The notes under the pieces were generated by a model, which was not told the DNA's origin, ran no database searches, and saw nothing but the letters and a program-made list of their open reading frames with translations. A DNA stretch of 64,000 bases from Oscillatoriales cyanobacterium USR001 (lineage in GTDB: Bacteria > Cyanobacteriota > Cyanobacteriia > Cyanobacteriales > Microcoleaceae), in contig MBRE01000037.1 in assembly GCA_001698425.1 (NCBI GenBank), forward strand, positions 1 through 64,000, given 5' to 3'. Of the stretch, positions 9,901-19,269 are shown piece after piece. Every line of letters begins with the position of its first letter. Position 1 is the first letter of the stretch. The position numbers were made by a program, and so were the translations under genes.

Positions 9901-12900
9901 TCAATGCGATCGCAATTAACATATAAAGCTGCTTGACCTACAACTTCAGGAATTGAGCTATTTGGGGAGGCAATTACTGGACATCCGCAGGATATGGCTT
10001 CTAGTAATGGCAATCCAAAACCTTCATATTTTGATGTTTGAACTAATGCTAAAGCGCCAGAGTAAGCATTTCTTAATTCATCATCAGTTAGTCGTAAAAG
10101 ATGAATTTTTATATCGGATGTGTATGTTTTTAATTCGTTTTCTAGTGCTGAGTTTCCACCTACGCAAATAATTTCAAATTCATGTTTATTTTCCAACTGA
10201 GAGAAGGCTTGGAAGAAGAAAAGAGCATTTTTATAGCCGTTAAATCCGATGCGATCGCCTACCCAGAGAAAGTATGGTTTGACAATGCTATATTTCAACT
10301 TGAATTGATTAATTTCTACTAATGTTGCTGGTGAGAATGTGCGATCGATTCCACAATGAGCTACTGTTATCGACTCAGGAGAAATATGGGGAAAGTATTT
10401 AACTAAATCGCGGGCGGTGTTTTCAGAAATGGCAATGTAGGCAGAAGCATGGCGAATACCTTGATGTTTTTCGAGCCACATTTGGTTAGCTAAATTGGCT
10501 CCCATGACTTCTGGAATCATGTCATAAGCCATGAACACAGAGGGTGTCGATCGCGGTGTAGTGTAGTAGGTAGAAATGAAAATATCGGCTTTTTCTTCAT
10601 CGCAGATTTTCTGCAACATTTCGCGGTCTGCTTCAGTATTGTTGTAGTCATAGGCGGGTATTTGCCGATACTTAATTCCCGGAATTTTGGGGAAAGTTCC
10701 ATTGCGATCGAGTACGAGAATATGTTGAGCAAAATCCTGAGTTGCCCATTCTTCCAAAAGTGATTTCCAAACTCTAGTAATGCCGCTGTTATGAATTTGA
10801 AACATGACAGCATCAACCAAAATTTTCGATGCTTTTGTTGTCAAGCTAATTGTAGAATTTGAATTGTCTGATTGTAATAAACTATTGTTACTTAGTGCCA
10901 TTTTATATACCTTGATGGTTTCTTGAATACACTTTTCCCAACTAAATTGTTGGGATTGTACTAATGATTTTTGAGACATTACCGCTCTTAGAGAGGGATT
11001 ACTATAAATTTGGAGAATACTACGACAAATTCCGTCCGTGTCATTAGGTTCTAGCATTATACCTGCTTCACCAACCACTTCTGGCAATGAAGAAATATTA
11101 GAAGTAATTACAGGTATGCCACACTGCATCGCTTCCAAAGGCGGCAAACCAAAACCTTCATATAAAGAGGGATAAACAAATACTAAAGCGCCGCTATATA
11201 GTGCTGCCAAATCTTCATCCGCTACATATCCAGTCAAAATAATCCGGTTTTTTAGTGCGTTATTACTATCAATCTCTGCAAAAATTTTCTCATAATTCCA
11301 ACCCTTAGTACCTACCAATACTAAGTTTAAATCTTGGATATTTTCTTCTCTAACAAGTTTGGCAAAGCATCTAATTACCTGGTCAATATTCTTGCGAGGT
11401 TCTAATGTACTCAAGCTTAAAATATAAGGTGAGTTGGGAATTTGATATTTACTGCGTATTGATGCAATTTTTACAGAATCTAAGCAAGGATAAAAAATCT
11501 CAGGGGATGCCGCCAAGTGAGTCACAAAAACTCGATTTTGGCTAATCCCAGTGTAACTACAAAGGTCATTTTTGGTAGAGTTTGAGATACAAACTACTAA
11601 GTCATCTGGCTTCAATTTAGCTAAAGACTGCTTGAGTAATTCCGCCGCACCTTGCATAAAAAATTCTGGATATTTAATCGGAATTAAATCATAAACAGTT
11701 AACAATCTTTGCCCATTAATGATTTCAGTTGGGATGCCATAATAGGGAGAGTGAAAAATATCTACTTCAGTTAATTCGGTTGATTGATGAAGCGGCACAT
11801 CCTTAAAATTTGAATTGGCTTGGAGATAATTCTGAGTAGCTTGAAAAATTTGGGGAGATGCGATCGCAGAAAAAGATAAATCAACTTCTGGAGATGCCAA
11901 TAAACCATTCGCAACCCTTTCTACAACTCGAAAAACACCAGTGCGCGATCGAGGATCGTAATGGCTTTGTCCGAGAATTGAAATATCATACAACACTTTA
12001 ATTTTTTGTTGATTTTCCCGATATTTACTTGTGATTTTCTGCCCAGATATAGTTAGTTTTTTCGCCAATTTAGGAGACTTTGCTACTTGAGGGCTAATAA
12101 AGGTAGCTAAAAATTTAGTACACTCTTCATCAGTGAGTAAATTCGTTTTATGCACATTAATCTTAGGCATCAATTCCATTTTTGCAAAACTTTGTAGCTG
12201 CGGATGCCAACCATATCGCTCGACTGTATTCAGAAGCGTCCAAGCTGTTTTGATATACTCTCCTTTTTGGAGAAAATAACTGCGGATATGATTCAGATAT
12301 GAATCAAAATTCAGTGTAATTTGCTGATGAAATTGACGGCGTGCTTCAGCAAAATTTTGTGTAAGTGCCGTGTAAACACATTCAATTAATTGATTCGCCT
12401 GTAAATCCGTCATTTCCAAGACTTTTTCTGAGGAATAATTCCAATATTCAAGATCGTGGACAACCGAAGCAAACACCGATTGTGATGCTAATAATAACTG
12501 GATCATGGGTAGAGGTTTTGCCCAATCTGTAAGCGCAGTTTGTGTTATTCCACTTGAACAACCAATCAAAAGATTACAATATTTTGTTAACTCTGCATTT
12601 TCCCGCAAACTCAGCATACTACCGTCAATAATTCGCTCATCTACTGATGAAATTTTGACATTTGATGATAGAATAATACTGCAATCTGGTAAACGAGATA
12701 GCAATCCTTGAGCAAACCATATAGCATAATCTGGTGTGACAAAAGACTGACGACTTCTTGATGTGCATTCAAATAAAATTACATAACGGCGTTGTTGTAG
12801 GTTGTGCTGTTCAGCAAAATTACGAACTTTATTAACTTCTTCATCTCGCAGTCGCAGAATATTTTGTACGGGAACTGTAATCGGGTTAGGATAAGCGCGA

Positions 12901-13544
12901 AAAATTGACGATCGAATTGTTCCATCATAATTTTGATAATTATTAGGATAAATTTGCGTCATAAATATTTCATCAAAGTCACCTCTATTAGCACGTTTTT
13001 TTACCTCTTCTTCAAACCGATACCAATCAGCAGCCATTTGGATATGATCTAAAGTTGTTACAGGAATTTCCCAAATTTCATCAACAAAAGGATTGCCGTC
13101 TACCATGCCACGACAAAGGGATGAAACAGCCCAAGTTAAGTAACAATTTGGATAATCATGTTTAATTTGTCGAGCCAAAGTAGTTGCATAAAGACAATCA
13201 CCATTTGATGCAAGTTGTCCTAGTAAAATTCTCTTTCCAGAAGACTTTTGAGAAGTGAAAAATTCTGACCAAGAACATTTAGCTTGCAAACTAATAAGCT
13301 GATTTTCAATAGATTTCCCACTTCCCTCCAGAACAACTACTTGGTCAATTTGGGGATTATTTTGCACTGTATTCTCAATCTCAGAAGTAACAAACCAGGT
13401 AATTATGCAGTTTGGTTCGCTATTTTTCAAGTCTTGGACTGTTTTTAGATAACGCGAAATTTCATTAATTTGAAAAACAGCAAAACCGTAATGTTTGTGC
13501 ATCGGTGAATAAGGGTAAATCGCTGGCTGAGATAATTTTTTCAT
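6942..13544 (-). CDS. Giant multi-domain glycosyltransferase with three copies of an unnamed domain
   Basis: A 2200-residue protein. Residues ~1-430 resemble the GT9/heptosyltransferase fold (RILLGQLASNGDCLYATTLA; later LLIGCSSGITQ). Residues ~514-895 are a GT4 enzyme (VLYDISILGQ; LSTLEPRKNIDQ; EGFGLPPLEAMQCG). Residues ~904-1250 are a second GT4 (FLWVGDRIGFNGYKN; EGFGLPLLEAISCG). Residues ~1506-1853 resemble the GT41 / SPINDLY catalytic region (IRLGVLNDHFAPQTETFA; DVYLDSYPYAGATSLIDPL). A domain of about 130-140 residues occurs at ~1288-1418, 1890-2027 and 2052-2182 (RKQxADFWLNAP, PKAINSxLAxMLY, PDAKNRLPxWLI). Inferred role: sequential sugar transfer in assembling a surface glycan. It heads a run of glycan genes on the same strand. 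The number of active sites is uncertain. The two C-terminal copies, at 2052-2182 especially, are the most alike. Confidence 0.8.
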   Translation of the reverse strand: MKKLSQPAIYPYSPMHKHYGFAVFQINEISRYLKTVQDLKNSEPNCIITWFVTSEIENTVQNNPQIDQVVVLEGSGKSIENQLISLQAKCSWSEFFTSQKSSGKRILLGQLASNGDCLYATTLARQIKHDYPNCYLTWAVSSLCRGMVDGNPFVDEIWEIPVTTLDHIQMAADWYRFEEEVKKRANRGDFDEIFMTQIYPNNYQNYDGTIRSSIFRAYPNPITVPVQNILRLRDEEVNKVRNFAEQHNLQQRRYVILFECTSRSRQSFVTPDYAIWFAQGLLSRLPDCSIILSSNVKISSVDERIIDGSMLSLRENAELTKYCNLLIGCSSGITQTALTDWAKPLPMIQLLLASQSVFASVVHDLEYWNYSSEKVLEMTDLQANQLIECVYTALTQNFAEARRQFHQQITLNFDSYLNHIRSYFLQKGEYIKTAWTLLNTVERYGWHPQLQSFAKMELMPKINVHKTNLLTDEECTKFLATFISPQVAKSPKLAKKLTISGQKITSKYRENQQKIKVLYDISILGQSHYDPRSRTGVFRVVERVANGLLASPEVDLSFSAIASPQIFQATQNYLQANSNFKDVPLHQSTELTEVDIFHSPYYGIPTEIINGQRLLTVYDLIPIKYPEFFMQGAAELLKQSLAKLKPDDLVVCISNSTKNDLCSYTGISQNRVFVTHLAASPEIFYPCLDSVKIASIRSKYQIPNSPYILSLSTLEPRKNIDQVIRCFAKLVREENIQDLNLVLVGTKGWNYEKIFAEIDSNNALKNRIILTGYVADEDLAALYSGALVFVYPSLYEGFGLPPLEAMQCGIPVITSNISSLPEVVGEAGIMLEPNDTDGICRSILQIYSNPSLRAVMSQKSLVQSQQFSWEKCIQETIKVYKMALSNNSLLQSDNSNSTISLTTKASKILVDAVMFQIHNSGITRVWKSLLEEWATQDFAQHILVLDRNGTFPKIPGIKYRQIPAYDYNNTEADREMLQKICDEEKADIFISTYYTTPRSTPSVFMAYDMIPEVMGANLANQMWLEKHQGIRHASAYIAISENTARDLVKYFPHISPESITVAHCGIDRTFSPATLVEINQFKLKYSIVKPYFLWVGDRIGFNGYKNALFFFQAFSQLENKHEFEIICVGGNSALENELKTYTSDIKIHLLRLTDDELRNAYSGALALVQTSKYEGFGLPLLEAISCGCPVIASPNSSIPEVVGQAALYVNCDRIEELKKALIEVQNFRDRQALILAGLAQAKKFSWSEMAQKVSSALIAATQISERPIFANTSVESVATPPSITAIISIVEKYQSNQSDISALANIRQARKQIADILLNLSAEELANAYTNDTGKAHQALLNSSIKDETLTDTEQTFINQLAAQISQGFEQPQTINYLLAAMLYRRADQLSIKFERAAIPNWFVNDYLKFMFSSPNLFQEIGEADNYYRYFQGWLNYIHSNIFNNPDAQIWQNIALFFSQTANFIPLYFTTANLREVYTKRADIMELVLKNRGFQVDYTFPARSITRSKIRLGVLNDHFAPQTETFATLPVFEHLDRHKFEIFLYALNVSNHQLENYCQSRVDKLVPLNKDFALQVQTIRDDDLDILFIGTNLTAINKPTTSLALHRLARVQTTSFCSPTTTGMRHIDYYIAGKWTIPDISYQEQYREKLAILDGSGFCFNYATQSEIATLQPTRNSLGISEETTIFISGANFYKILPELRETWAKILAAVPNSILILYPFGPAWTRTYPTTPFVNNLYAVLAKYGVDTKRLLIVKQLPSRGDVKEFLRLADVYLDSYPYAGATSLIDPLQVSLPTIVMEGNALRFRQGAAMLREIEMPELIANSEASYIQLAISFGSNPQIRKIYREKIQQKMQGNPAFLNSHAYSISLGNLFQELFQKWQNSQLPVGNSILTPSQQFLNQIVDSVNLYHSNSSSASAIASLRLIRKQFADFWLNAPAEKLGNIYQSETGKGYQMLLSCGFQNQPLTEEEGEFLQQLTQLSKGLIHPKAINSLLASMLYFAPGTMRIPDAKNRLPNWLIGDYEQIFESEIALNSESGSQATSSELLANYIASPKFLNQLLGCVNLYCIDPADESIVLELRQMRKQLADFWLNAPIDRLENIYNGDVRSGYQALLYSGFQKEPLLETEQTFLQELIAIGKGLIYPKAINSILGAMLYLPPGKMRVPDAKNRLPKWLISDYDRVFESVFIAAETGDTLGVR

Positions 13545-13574
13545 TGTTCAAATACCTAAAGTTAGAGAGTGATT

Positions 13575-14447
13575 TTATTTAGCTTCAATCATCATAGCTG
13601 CGAGTTGCCGCAAATCTATGTTTGGCTGCCAATTAAGGCTTTGCATTAAAGTAGGATTAGAAACTAATCGCTTATATTCAGTCTGAAAATTTGCAGTCTG
13701 TTCTACATAGCGCGTCCAATCCAAACCCAGGATAGAAAAACAGACTTCTATCCAATCTTTAATTGTATGAATTTTACCAGAACCAATGACAGCTTCAAAA
13801 ACTCGATTTTGTTCTATTAGTGTCATTATTCCCCTTGCCACATCACCAGCAAATGTCCATTCTTTCTCTACTGAAATATCACCAATTTCTAGCTTTTCAT
13901 CGCTTCCATTGGCGATGCGTTTAGCAGCAAGAACGACTTTTTGGCTAACATGATTTGGCTTCCTCAAAGGACTTTCGTGATGAAATAAATATCCTACATA
14001 GACTTTAATTCCAATACTCCTGTAATATCTAGCAGCATAAACTGATTGAATACGCGCGATCGCATAGGTGCTACTAGCCTCAAAAGGAGTATCCTCAGAA
14101 ATAGGATTTCCATCATTATAGAACTGCACGCCACTACCTGTAATAAAAACTTTTGAGGTAGGATTATGCTTGTACACTGCTTCTAAAATATTCAGCGTAC
14201 CAGTGGAAATTGCTGCATGATTCTCAAAAACTGCATCATGTCGAGTTGTAGATTTAGCCGCTAAATGAAATACATAAATTGGTTTGTGCTCTTTAATAAG
14301 CCCTTCAACTTGTTCGTAATTCGATACATCAGCGTGTATCCAATCTCCCGATCGTGACAAACCTATTGGTTTAATTCCTTTAGTTTTGCACAATTCATTG
14401 AGATAATATCCATCTTGTCCGTTTGCACCAAAAATCAGAGCGATCAT
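13575..14447 (-). CDS. NAD(P)-dependent nucleotide-sugar epimerase/dehydratase (extended SDR)
   Basis: A 290-residue extended short-chain dehydrogenase/reductase closest in appearance to GDP-mannose 4,6-dehydratase/GDP-fucose-type enzymes. A Rossmann motif GANGQDGYYL is at residue ~7, HLAAKSTTR near 61, and GDVARGIMTLIEQ and a WxPxIDLRQL-like end follow. The usual YxxxK catalytic pair is YAIAR here (about residue 130), so Lys is replaced by Arg if the alignment is right. It overlaps the stop of the upstream gene (starting at 17944) by 4 bases, so the two are translationally coupled. Probable role is making or modifying a nucleotide sugar for the cluster; substrate unknown. Confidence 0.75.
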   Translation of the reverse strand: MIALIFGANGQDGYYLNELCKTKGIKPIGLSRSGDWIHADVSNYEQVEGLIKEHKPIYVFHLAAKSTTRHDAVFENHAAISTGTLNILEAVYKHNPTSKVFITGSGVQFYNDGNPISEDTPFEASSTYAIARIQSVYAARYYRSIGIKVYVGYLFHHESPLRKPNHVSQKVVLAAKRIANGSDEKLEIGDISVEKEWTFAGDVARGIMTLIEQNRVFEAVIGSGKIHTIKDWIEVCFSILGLDWTRYVEQTANFQTEYKRLVSNPTLMQSLNWQPNIDLRQLAAMMIEAK

Positions 14448-17400
14448 AATTTATTTTTTTGAAATACAAAAGTTGCAAAGGTATAGCGACATCCTTCATA
14501 TATAAAATCTGGATTCGGACAATCCCATTGCGGAACGTCAGGAAGAGAACAGTTTTTTAATAAAGGAAGAAGTCTTTGATTAAAATCTTTTTGAGTGTAA
14601 AGGCGGTAGTCTACTGCTGGAATGCGATCGCCCGGTTTATATTGGTCATTGTAATCGCACGTTAGAATTGCAACACCTCCCGGTGCTAAAAGTTCAGCGA
14701 TTTGTGTCACAAACAGTTCATCATTTTGAACGTGCTCGATCACAGATGTTGAAAAAATAATATCATAACTGCCCTTAATTGTAGATGGTTTGTGGAAATA
14801 GGTATTGAGATCGCAGTTAATCGCCGGATCGATTCCTTCTAATCGGTAGCCTAGTTGTTTTAAGGCAGCAGCAGCACTATCTTCATGGCTACCAACGCAT
14901 AAAATTTTAGGATTGACTAATTGAGAGGCGAATTTGTGCGCGGTATCCAATATAAAGGCTTGTTGAATATTAGCCTCCGGTATTTTCCGCGCCATCATAT
15001 CAGGAACCAATGCAAATAATTGATTAATTACAGATTGGTACTGGCTGCGTGCCGCATCATCTAAAATGCGATTAAATGATGTTACATTCGGAATACCAAC
15101 CGCCAAGGATTTTTGAAATAAATTGCTTTTACCTATCTGCTCTTTACCTAGCACTTGATCGAGAATTTGCTCATAATTCAAAATGAAACTAGCTTCGCTC
15201 CACTCATTGTAAAACGGCACAAGCGGCGCGATACCATTATTAATAATTTGCATCAAACTTGAATCTTCAATACAAATTGAAGGAGTTGCTGAAAAAACGT
15301 GGCGATACATCCCACATTTATTAATTGCCAGAGGACGTTGAACTGCTAAAGCGTGTTCAATTACACTTGAAATTCCTCGGTCTTTATGAGCATCATAGAA
15401 AAAAGCATTAAGTGTATTACTTGCCAAGAAATTGAGCAGTTGGTGTTTGCTTAAAAACTCATGGTTGATCGCAAGCTCTATACCAGGTTTAGAAATAAGT
15501 TTACGACAGTTTTCAGCAGTTACCTTGGCAAATTGCCCTTGCTGTTCTACCACATTATTAAAAGGCAAATGTAGAACTATTTTGGCTCGATCGAACTCTT
15601 GCTGTACTAGCGTAACTAACCGCTCAAAACCTTTGTCACTAAATCCAAAACCAAAACTTCCTATAGTCACAATATCAGGAATATTGGTGATATTAATATA
15701 ATCAGGAATTAGACGTTTTGTTTTGAAAACAATCGGATTATTTTCTATTAACGTCGGATCTGGACATAAATGATAGTCAAACATTTCTCGCGTAGCCTTA
15801 TCTGCTTCTTCCTGAGTGACTTCGTGCATAATTCCTAGCTGTGGAATTTTGTATTGTCTAGTCACCTCTTTGGTTAGCCAAGGCATAGTTGCCAAATAGT
15901 AATTGTAAATAATTGCCGCCGGATTTATTTGATCTACTGCATTCTTAAGTTCCATGTAATTGCCACACTCCGCATAAGCAAAGGAATAGCGATCGGATTT
16001 TTGCAGCGCTTCTGCAATATTGACACCATACTGATAAATACCGCATTGTTTTTGCTTATGAGAAACAATAAGTATAGTCGCTTTTGGTGATTTTTTAACC
16101 TCAATTTGAACTACCTTCCGTTCAGTTTTAGCAAGTAGTCCAAAATCTTCTAATACTTCTTCAAACTTAGTCGCAAAGTTTTGCGAATGCCAGTCTTTTT
16201 GCATTTGCTTCACTTGTGGAATTGATGAAGCAATAGACTCTCTCAAACTTTGGAATGGGTAAGGTTTAATATAGCGATGAATATGCCGAAATGTCTCATT
16301 CGTTGAAATTACTAAGGGTCTACCACTTGATATCGCTTGATCGGTAGTTGCTGAAAGTCCTGGTTGATTTCTGTTGTAAAGAAAACAATTTAACGTATTT
16401 TGACCGCACCATTCAATGAGTTGCTCTTTAGTCATAAACTCATTGGTAATAACTACTTGAACTCCTGGCTTAGCTATTTTAGTACACAACTCACTGAGGT
16501 AATCAGCATAGTGTTTTTTATGCAGATTCCAGTGTCTATCTTCACTATAGGTTGAGGCAGGAATATTAATCCTGACAATAGCTTTTTCAAATTCTTTATT
16601 AACAGCATCCACAACCAATTCAAACCCTTTACCCACCGTTGCAAATCCAAAACTACCAATTACAGGAATTGCTGATTCTTGGTACGGTTTAACTGGGGTA
16701 TAAGCTTCCAAAGGACGCGGAAAAGCATACACTCTCTTGTCTGCCACATTCATCGTCGGATCGAGCGCTAAATAGGCATCAAAATCATCAGCAGGACACA
16801 AAACAAAGGGATTATTAGTTAGCGTTTCTAGCACTAATGTTGCTTTTAATCCTGGCAATAAGCACACTTTTTTTGTATTCAGCCAACTCATTGTTACGTG
16901 ATGATAGTTAAAAATGTAAAACTCATACTTCTTCGGAATATCCGCCGCATTTGGACTGATTTCTAAATAATCAAGATCGTACTTTCCTGAAAGTAATAAA
17001 CATTGATAAGCCATTTTGCCAGACTCATAGATGCTACAATTGGCTTTCTCAGTATTTAAAAATAAACCTCGCGGTTTTTTAGTTCCCTCTACAACCATTG
17101 CTGATTGAGGCAATGCTGATGACAAAATTGCTGCATTTTCAGTTTCAACTAAACTAGAAATAAATGCCTTTACTTCGGCATAATTCTTAGCATAAACCAC
17201 TGGATTTTCCAGATTTTCCCAAAGTTTCATTGGTAAATCCCAACCCACAATGCACCGAGGCTTATAGCGATTAATCTCTGTTTGAGATGCCGCATTTACA
17301 GCACTCCCTTTCATCAATAAACCTATACATTTGTCTCCCACCTGCGATAACTCTTTAAGATTCATTCCGCTGCAATCAAAAATATTAGCAGCCGCAAATT

Positions 17401-17944
17401 TAGGTTGACTTGAACAGTAAAAATTTAGCTGAGGAAAATCAGAGGCTATCTGCTTCAAATGTTCGTTTAAATAGAAATAGTTTTGATTAGAAAAAACTTC
17501 TCCGTTTTCTACCAAAATACTATTTTTTCTAACTTCAATTTCCTTTTCTGACTGCCCAAAAAAAGTAATCATCGGAGTATAAACTGGGATCGTCAGCAAA
17601 TATTGATGATTAAGATTTTGCTGATACATCTGCCGATTAAAAGTATGAACGTTATTTTGATACGTCATACCATACAGGCTCAAAATATCATCAAAAACCC
17701 CAAACCACATATTTACAAATATGGCATCAACCGGACAATTAGGAGTTGACTCTATTCCTTGATATTCCTTCCCTTGATAGAAAGCGATCGGCAGCTTTAA
17801 ATCTTGCCAAAGATAGGCAGAACTTTCAACACACTCTAAAGTTATTTTCACACTGGAAAAACAATTTCCGATCGCCTGAATCAATGCTCTTGTTAAAATT
17901 ACATCGCCACTATGAAAACTATTATGTAGGAAGAAATGAGTCAT
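14444..17944 (-). CDS. Tandem glycosyltransferase-like domains fused to a SAM methyltransferase
   Basis: A 1166-residue protein in three parts. The N-terminal ~290 residues start with a heptosyltransferase-like HNSFHSGDVILTRALIQA. Two related glycosyltransferase-like modules follow (about 290-600 and 621-960). They share the plan GSFGFxxxxKGFExxV, a KPGxxxxINxEFxxKxxLxxxxxxNTLNxFxY patch, and a late patch (SATTDQAISSGRPLVI, ISSVIEHALAVQRPLAI). A class I methyltransferase from ~1006 has ILCVGSHEDS, FSTSVIEHV and ELLAPGGVAILT. The tandem modules look like an internal duplication. Probable role: transfer and methylation of a sugar in surface glycan synthesis. It overlaps the SDR gene by 4 bases. 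Neither acceptor nor donor can be named. Confidence 0.7.
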   Translation of the reverse strand: MTHFFLHNSFHSGDVILTRALIQAIGNCFSSVKITLECVESSAYLWQDLKLPIAFYQGKEYQGIESTPNCPVDAIFVNMWFGVFDDILSLYGMTYQNNVHTFNRQMYQQNLNHQYLLTIPVYTPMITFFGQSEKEIEVRKNSILVENGEVFSNQNYFYLNEHLKQIASDFPQLNFYCSSQPKFAAANIFDCSGMNLKELSQVGDKCIGLLMKGSAVNAASQTEINRYKPRCIVGWDLPMKLWENLENPVVYAKNYAEVKAFISSLVETENAAILSSALPQSAMVVEGTKKPRGLFLNTEKANCSIYESGKMAYQCLLLSGKYDLDYLEISPNAADIPKKYEFYIFNYHHVTMSWLNTKKVCLLPGLKATLVLETLTNNPFVLCPADDFDAYLALDPTMNVADKRVYAFPRPLEAYTPVKPYQESAIPVIGSFGFATVGKGFELVVDAVNKEFEKAIVRINIPASTYSEDRHWNLHKKHYADYLSELCTKIAKPGVQVVITNEFMTKEQLIEWCGQNTLNCFLYNRNQPGLSATTDQAISSGRPLVISTNETFRHIHRYIKPYPFQSLRESIASSIPQVKQMQKDWHSQNFATKFEEVLEDFGLLAKTERKVVQIEVKKSPKATILIVSHKQKQCGIYQYGVNIAEALQKSDRYSFAYAECGNYMELKNAVDQINPAAIIYNYYLATMPWLTKEVTRQYKIPQLGIMHEVTQEEADKATREMFDYHLCPDPTLIENNPIVFKTKRLIPDYINITNIPDIVTIGSFGFGFSDKGFERLVTLVQQEFDRAKIVLHLPFNNVVEQQGQFAKVTAENCRKLISKPGIELAINHEFLSKHQLLNFLASNTLNAFFYDAHKDRGISSVIEHALAVQRPLAINKCGMYRHVFSATPSICIEDSSLMQIINNGIAPLVPFYNEWSEASFILNYEQILDQVLGKEQIGKSNLFQKSLAVGIPNVTSFNRILDDAARSQYQSVINQLFALVPDMMARKIPEANIQQAFILDTAHKFASQLVNPKILCVGSHEDSAAAALKQLGYRLEGIDPAINCDLNTYFHKPSTIKGSYDIIFSTSVIEHVQNDELFVTQIAELLAPGGVAILTCDYNDQYKPGDRIPAVDYRLYTQKDFNQRLLPLLKNCSLPDVPQWDCPNPDFIYEGCRYTFATFVFQKNKL

Positions 17945-17980
17945 GGTTTTATCCGGTTGTGCGCTGTTTTATGTCTCGAC

Positions 17981-19240
17981 TTAGTATTTGATGATTTCGA
18001 CGTTTGGCAAAGGAAAAATCAAGCCAACACCACTTTTTAAAGTCTCTTCTTCGCGTTTCAAAAATTCTTCTTTGAAATGCCAAGGTAAAACTAAATAATA
18101 ATCCGGCTTCATCGCTCTTGAATCCGCCTCACTCACAATCGGAATATCTGTACCGAGCGTAAAAGCGCCGTATTTGTCAGGGTTTCTTTCCGCCGCTACA
18201 TCGATAATTCGATTGTCAATTCCGCACCACTGCAAAATGGTATTGCCTTTAGTTGATGCACCGTAAATATGAATGCTTTTGCCTTCTTTTTTGAGCTTCT
18301 TCAACAGTGAAATTAGCTCCTCTTTATGCACATTAATCCGATCTTGAAAATTCTTGTACGGTTTATCGGTATCAAGCTCCATATCAAACTCATCTTGACG
18401 TAAAAGCTTGATGCGTGTCACCGATTCTTGTCTTTTGAAGGCAAAATTATCAAGATGCGTTGCATAACAGCGAATACTACCACCGTTGATGTCATTCAGG
18501 ACAGCATCTACTATTTTTAAGTCAGCTTGTTTGAGAATATATTCCAACACAGCTAAACTATAATATTCCAAATGCTCGTGACAAATTGTGTCATAGGAAT
18601 TCATCTTGAGCATGGATGGCATATAGGACATTTCAAAAACCCATAAACCACCAGGAGCTAAGGCTTTTTTGATTTCTTGGCAGAAATTTACCGGATCTTC
18701 TAAGTCATAAAACATAGCGATCGAGGTAATAATATCAAATTTTTCACCTTGCAAAACCTTCGTCAATTCTTCAGAAGGAAAAATATCTTGAATCGCCGTA
18801 ATATCTCCGGTAATTTCCTGCGCGACATCAGATGGATCGACACCAAATTTGATAAAATCTGGCGGATAAGACTTAAGTAAAGTTCCATCATTACAGCCAA
18901 TATCTAAAACACGCGCATCACTTTTATTAATCAATGCTGTTGCTTCCTGAGTAATTCCCTGCAAGTGATTTCGCATCGTTTGATTAGTACCCGATCGATA
19001 CCAATATGCAGAATACAAAACCTCTGGTGGAACCGTATGTTCCATCTGCAATAAACCACAGGCTTTCTCATCTTTAGTAGGATCGCAACGTAATAGAGAA
19101 AGAGCAATTTTTCTCAGCGGTGGCTCTTCTTTTCCTGGCTTGAAAAAGGAACCTTGCAAATGCTGTTCCCCTAAATTAATCACTGGAGTAAGTGCGGAAG
19201 AACCGCAGACGCGACAAGTTTTACGATGACCTAAGTGCAT
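17981..19240 (-). CDS. Sugar C-methyltransferase-like protein (Zn-binding, SAM-dependent)
   Basis: A 419-residue protein with the three-part plan of NDP-hexose C-methyltransferases (TylC3/EvaC type). An N-terminal Cys-rich zinc region (CRVCGSSALTPVINLGEQ; later LLRCDPTKDEKACGLLQ) comes first. A SAM domain follows, with VLDIGCNDGTLL and the family-typical IxxDxxY-like FEMSYMPSML...ICHEHLEYYS. The C-terminal Rossmann-like part has IHIYGASTKGNTILQWC. Family knowledge: these enzymes methylate carbon 3 of keto-deoxysugars. Members are also found in many polysaccharide clusters with unknown substrate. The gap to the next gene is 36 bases, so it likely belongs to the same operon. Confidence 0.85.
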   Translation of the reverse strand: MHLGHRKTCRVCGSSALTPVINLGEQHLQGSFFKPGKEEPPLRKIALSLLRCDPTKDEKACGLLQMEHTVPPEVLYSAYWYRSGTNQTMRNHLQGITQEATALINKSDARVLDIGCNDGTLLKSYPPDFIKFGVDPSDVAQEITGDITAIQDIFPSEELTKVLQGEKFDIITSIAMFYDLEDPVNFCQEIKKALAPGGLWVFEMSYMPSMLKMNSYDTICHEHLEYYSLAVLEYILKQADLKIVDAVLNDINGGSIRCYATHLDNFAFKRQESVTRIKLLRQDEFDMELDTDKPYKNFQDRINVHKEELISLLKKLKKEGKSIHIYGASTKGNTILQWCGIDNRIIDVAAERNPDKYGAFTLGTDIPIVSEADSRAMKPDYYLVLPWHFKEEFLKREEETLKSGVGLIFPLPNVEIIKY

Positions 19241-19269
19241 GAGTTTACCTTTAAAATTCTTAATTCTTG

